Assembly (NCBI GenBank): GCA_027451165.1
Contig: DAIDJX010000141.1
Location: forward strand, 1 to 8,394
DNA from: Prolixibacteraceae bacterium
Lineage (GTDB): Bacteria; Bacteroidota; Bacteroidia; Bacteroidales; Prolixibacteraceae
Direction of reading: 5' to 3'
Length of the DNA: 8,394 nt
Part shown: piece after piece, positions 6,011-8,394 of the stretch
How positions within the stretch are numbered: the stretch's first letter is position 1
Layout: every line of letters begins with the position of its first letter
Program-made: the position numbers and the translations under genes
The notes under the pieces: model-generated
Told to the model about the DNA's origin: nothing
Database searches by the model: none
The model's input: only the letters and a program-made list of their open reading frames with translations

Positions 6011-7012
6011 TTAATGGATTTCTTTCATCAGAAGTGCCGACATTCCTGGTCTGAGGTTTTTGACCGGATTTACGGGACGTGCTTTTATCTCAAAGGTTCT
6101 GGCATCGAACTGGCCGGTAGCTTTGGTTGCTTTCCAGGTTGCATAGGAGGCCAGTGGCTTGATGTGTACAATACGCAAAGTGACTTTCTCGCAGTTGAGT
6201 GCCGGTATGGTTGCATTGAAGTTGCTACCCATTTTCATTTCTCCCAAAAGATCTTCCCTGACATTAAACACAAACCAGATATCATTTAAATCGATCAGGT
6301 TCATGACCGGGGCACCGGTTCCTACCAGCTCTCCTCTTTTCGGAAAGATTTCGGCAACTTCCCCACTTATTGGTGCAGTCAGGTATATTTCACCGAGAAA
6401 GGCCTCCACTTCACGTACTGCTCCGGAAGCACGGTCCACCAGCGCAAGGGCTGCCTCTTTATCTTCGGCCTCTGCTCCGGAAACGGCCATTTCATATTGT
6501 GATTTTGCAGCTTTTGAAGTAGCTACAGCAGCATTGTATTGTGCTTCAGCTTCGTCCCGTTTCTGGGCTGGAACCACACCCTTATCGTACAACCGTTGCA
6601 CCCGGTTATATGTTTTCTTGGCAATATCGACCCCGACTTCTGCTTTTTGCCACATCTCAAAGGCACCATCAACCAATTCTTTTCTGGCCCCTTTCCTCGC
6701 TTTTCTTTCCTGGGCCAGGGCAGCATTCCTTGCAGCCACCGCCTGATCAAGTTTTGCAGTAAGCTCCGGACTATCAAGGATAGCCAAAGTATCGCCTGCC
6801 GTAACCTGATCTCCCTCTTCAACCAAAAACCTGGTGATCCGCCCGGGAACCTTTCCAGATACCCTTACTTCATTTACTTCCGCTTCACCCTGTATGGTCA
6901 CCGGCTCCGGTTTATAAACAAACCTGCCGATGATAAACAATACGATGATTATGCCAATCAGACCAAACAATATGATCTGTAAGCTTCTGTCTCTCTCTTT
7001 TATTTTTTTCAT
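6011..7012 (-). CDS. HlyD-family periplasmic adaptor (membrane fusion protein)
   Basis: 333 residues from the ATG at 7012; a TTG six bases further upstream would add two residues, but ATG with an A-rich leader is preferred. It bridges the inner-membrane permeases to the TolC channel. A short basic N-terminus (KKIKERD) precedes a single TM anchor at about 12-32. The first half of the biotinyl-lipoyl-like domain lies at about 43-81 (VRVSGKVPGRI, VEEGDQVTAGDTLAILDSPE), followed by a long alpha-helical coiled-coil hairpin at about 82-203 rich in Ala, Lys, Gln and Glu, with the turn near LYDKGVVPAQKRDEA. The second lipoyl half is at 206-241 (IYLTAPISGEVAEIFPKRGE), then the beta-barrel with WFVFNVRED and a closing LRPGM (320-324). 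This EmrA/YbhG-type plan is complete. It is placed 37 bases after the TolC stop. Its pairing with ABC-2 permeases points to an ABC-type tripartite pump. Confidence 0.93.
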   Translation of the reverse strand: MKKIKERDRSLQIILFGLIGIIIVLFIIGRFVYKPEPVTIQGEAEVNEVRVSGKVPGRITRFLVEEGDQVTAGDTLAILDSPELTAKLDQAVAARNAALAQERKARKGARKELVDGAFEMWQKAEVGVDIAKKTYNRVQRLYDKGVVPAQKRDEAEAQYNAAVATSKAAKSQYEMAVSGAEAEDKEAALALVDRASGAVREVEAFLGEIYLTAPISGEVAEIFPKRGELVGTGAPVMNLIDLNDIWFVFNVREDLLGEMKMGSNFNATIPALNCEKVTLRIVHIKPLASYATWKATKATGQFDARTFEIKARPVNPVKNLRPGMSALLMKEIH

Positions 7013-7049
7013 TTTCAATACTTTTAAAAATCAGTTGAATGTTGACCTG

Positions 7050-8394
7050 TTATTTTTGCCTTACGGGAATTTCAATGGTTCCCATTGACTTCCGCAGGTA
7101 TAAATCGCATAAACTCATCTCGATGTTCGCATCAATCAGCTCTGATTTTGCAGATAACCAGGCAGTCTGGGCCATCATATAATCGGTTACCGGGATCACT
7201 CCGGCATTGAAACCCTCTGAGGCGGAATGGAGATTTTCTACTGCCTGATCGACATTATGGACTGCTGCGACTTGCTTTTTTATTTCTTCTGCAATCCGGA
7301 AGGCATTTTGATTGACTTGAAGTTCAATAAGCTCCTTTGCTTCCTGAAGTTCAAGAAGTGAGTTTTCATGGGTCAGACGGGCAGCCTTCAAGGTATGCCA
7401 CCGTTCCCCGAAATGAAAAACAGGTATTGTTGCGACGACACCCATGTTGAACATCCCATCAAATTTCTTTTCAAATCCATTGAAAACATTGGGATTACTG
7501 ATGAGATAACTACCTGATAAAACAATGTTCGGCAAAAAGCGGGAAAGTGCAATTCTCTCTGAGGATCTGGCCATCTTTTCTGCCTGTGTCAGCGCTTTTA
7601 TTTCAGGCCGGTTGTCCCATACTGAAACCATTGAAAAATTCCCCGGAAGAATTTGCCCGGTGTAAGGATTTTTCTCTTCCAAAGGAGTGAGATCAGAAAT
7701 GGCAAGTCCGCAAAGCTGGTTAAGCGCCATTCTGGATAAACTAAGGCCGTTTTCTGCCCTGGTCAGTGTCATTTCCGCCTCGTTCAACTTCACCCTGACT
7801 TTAAGCTGATCGGCCTTTGTGGAAACACCCTCTTCCACCATCACATTTAAATCTGAATCCAGTTTCGAGATCAGGTTCCTGTATTCTTTCGCCAGTTCAA
7901 CCTTATATTTTAGTGAAATTACCCGCCAGTATGATTCATCTACGCTTACCAGCAAATCCATCGTCTGATTTTCCTGTTGAGCCCGGGCCAGGATTTCAGC
8001 GTACCCTGCAATTTTATAAAGTTCCAGGATTTTCCCGCCGAGGTAAACAGGTTGGACAAAACTGATACCACCCGCATAAATATTGTGAATGTCCATTTCC
8101 AAAGATTCTTTGGGCAGTATAGCGTAGTTTTTCCACAATATCTTCTCCGGATTCTTTGCCGGATCAAAAGGCAGACCGCTTGCATCAAGGGGCAGGTTAG
8201 TGCCGTTAACCTGTGTCCACTTGTTGGAAATCTGTTCAGGAGTAAATCCAAAGGAGCCGTCCTTCATTTTTGTGCCCACAGGGAGCAATCCATCTTCAGC
8301 CATCAGACTGATGTTCTTTTGGTTCCACATATAGTTGCCTACCGCAGAAAAACCGGGAAGCATCTGGGTGAAAGCAGCCTTCTTCAACTGATTG
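7050..8394 (-). CDS. TolC-family outer-membrane channel, 5' end missing
   Basis: The reading frame is open to the right edge (NQLKKAAFTQMLPG at the edge), so the signal peptide and probably a few dozen residues lie outside. A TTG at 8387 is an internal Leu codon, not the start. About 447 residues are visible. They show the two-fold TolC layout: first beta part LPGFSAVGNYMW, returning at ISFVQPVYLGGKI, then long helices with VDESYWRVISLKYKVELAKEY; second beta part LPNIVLSGSYLI, returning at VATIPVFHFGERW, then the second helical pair ending in NAGVIPVTDYMMAQT and LCDLYLRKSMG. The first beta hairpin carries an insertion of about 75 residues (GSFGF, NLPLDASGLPFDP, KESLEMD) against about 20 in the second. 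It would form the outer-membrane exit duct for the pump encoded downstream. The operon promoter must lie outside the window. Confidence 0.93.
   Translation of the reverse strand, partial: NQLKKAAFTQMLPGFSAVGNYMWNQKNISLMAEDGLLPVGTKMKDGSFGFTPEQISNKWTQVNGTNLPLDASGLPFDPAKNPEKILWKNYAILPKESLEMDIHNIYAGGISFVQPVYLGGKILELYKIAGYAEILARAQQENQTMDLLVSVDESYWRVISLKYKVELAKEYRNLISKLDSDLNVMVEEGVSTKADQLKVRVKLNEAEMTLTRAENGLSLSRMALNQLCGLAISDLTPLEEKNPYTGQILPGNFSMVSVWDNRPEIKALTQAEKMARSSERIALSRFLPNIVLSGSYLISNPNVFNGFEKKFDGMFNMGVVATIPVFHFGERWHTLKAARLTHENSLLELQEAKELIELQVNQNAFRIAEEIKKQVAAVHNVDQAVENLHSASEGFNAGVIPVTDYMMAQTAWLSAKSELIDANIEMSLCDLYLRKSMGTIEIPVRQK

Noticed and set aside
6159..6746. Plus-strand open frame of 195 codons opposite the HlyD gene
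   Set aside because: Its Ser/Ala-rich protein mirrors the Ala-rich coiled coil on the other strand, where the HlyD-family match is clear from end to end.
8385..8387. TTG as the start of the TolC-family gene
   Set aside because: The frame continues open to the window edge and the protein would begin in the middle of the TolC fold with no signal peptide.

Overview
The window looks like chromosomal DNA of a Bacteroidota (Bacteroidetes), probably an environmental member of the Bacteroidales/Marinilabiliales type; the exact lineage is inference. The reasons are the gene families (a GH16 lipoprotein with a Calx-beta domain, a PorT-like small beta-barrel protein, a TolC/HlyD/ABC-2 efflux set), A-rich leaders with no Shine-Dalgarno sequence before nearly every start, a possible TAnnTTTG-type -7 box, and heptanucleotide repeats between genes.

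Layout, left to right. Bases 1-168 hold no gene but contain a perfect-period 7-bp tandem array (91-160). A minus-strand gene (169-1350) encodes an exported Calx-beta + GH16 beta-glucanase lipoprotein, probably a laminarinase. The 176-bp divergent spacer (1351-1526) carries a possible promoter for that gene, a 20-bp perfect palindrome, a second dyad, and a second heptad array that ends 5 bases before the next start. On the plus strand, 1527-2636 is an AI-2E/PerM-family membrane protein. The convergent spacer 2637-2825 has a strong hairpin, probably a shared terminator, nested inside a longer-range inverted repeat. A PorT-like outer-membrane beta-barrel protein (2826-3455, minus) follows.

From 8394 down to 3510 runs a compact minus-strand efflux operon in the order TolC (5' end cut by the window edge) > HlyD-type membrane fusion protein > ABC-2 permease A > ABC-2 permease B. 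The spacers are 37 bp, 36 bp and a 4-bp ATGA overlap. Together the products would form a tripartite pump from inner membrane to outside: two homologous permease subunits in the inner membrane, the HlyD adaptor across the periplasm, and the TolC channel in the outer membrane. No ATP-binding subunit is encoded in the visible part; it must lie upstream of the window or elsewhere in the genome, or the system works differently.

All protein-coding genes belong to known families. I see no RNA gene, CRISPR array, insertion sequence or clear sign of recent transfer. The less ordinary signals are the two heptad arrays flanking the GH16 gene and its promoter region, the dyads in the divergent spacer, the nested convergent-spacer structure, and the efflux operon without a visible ATPase.
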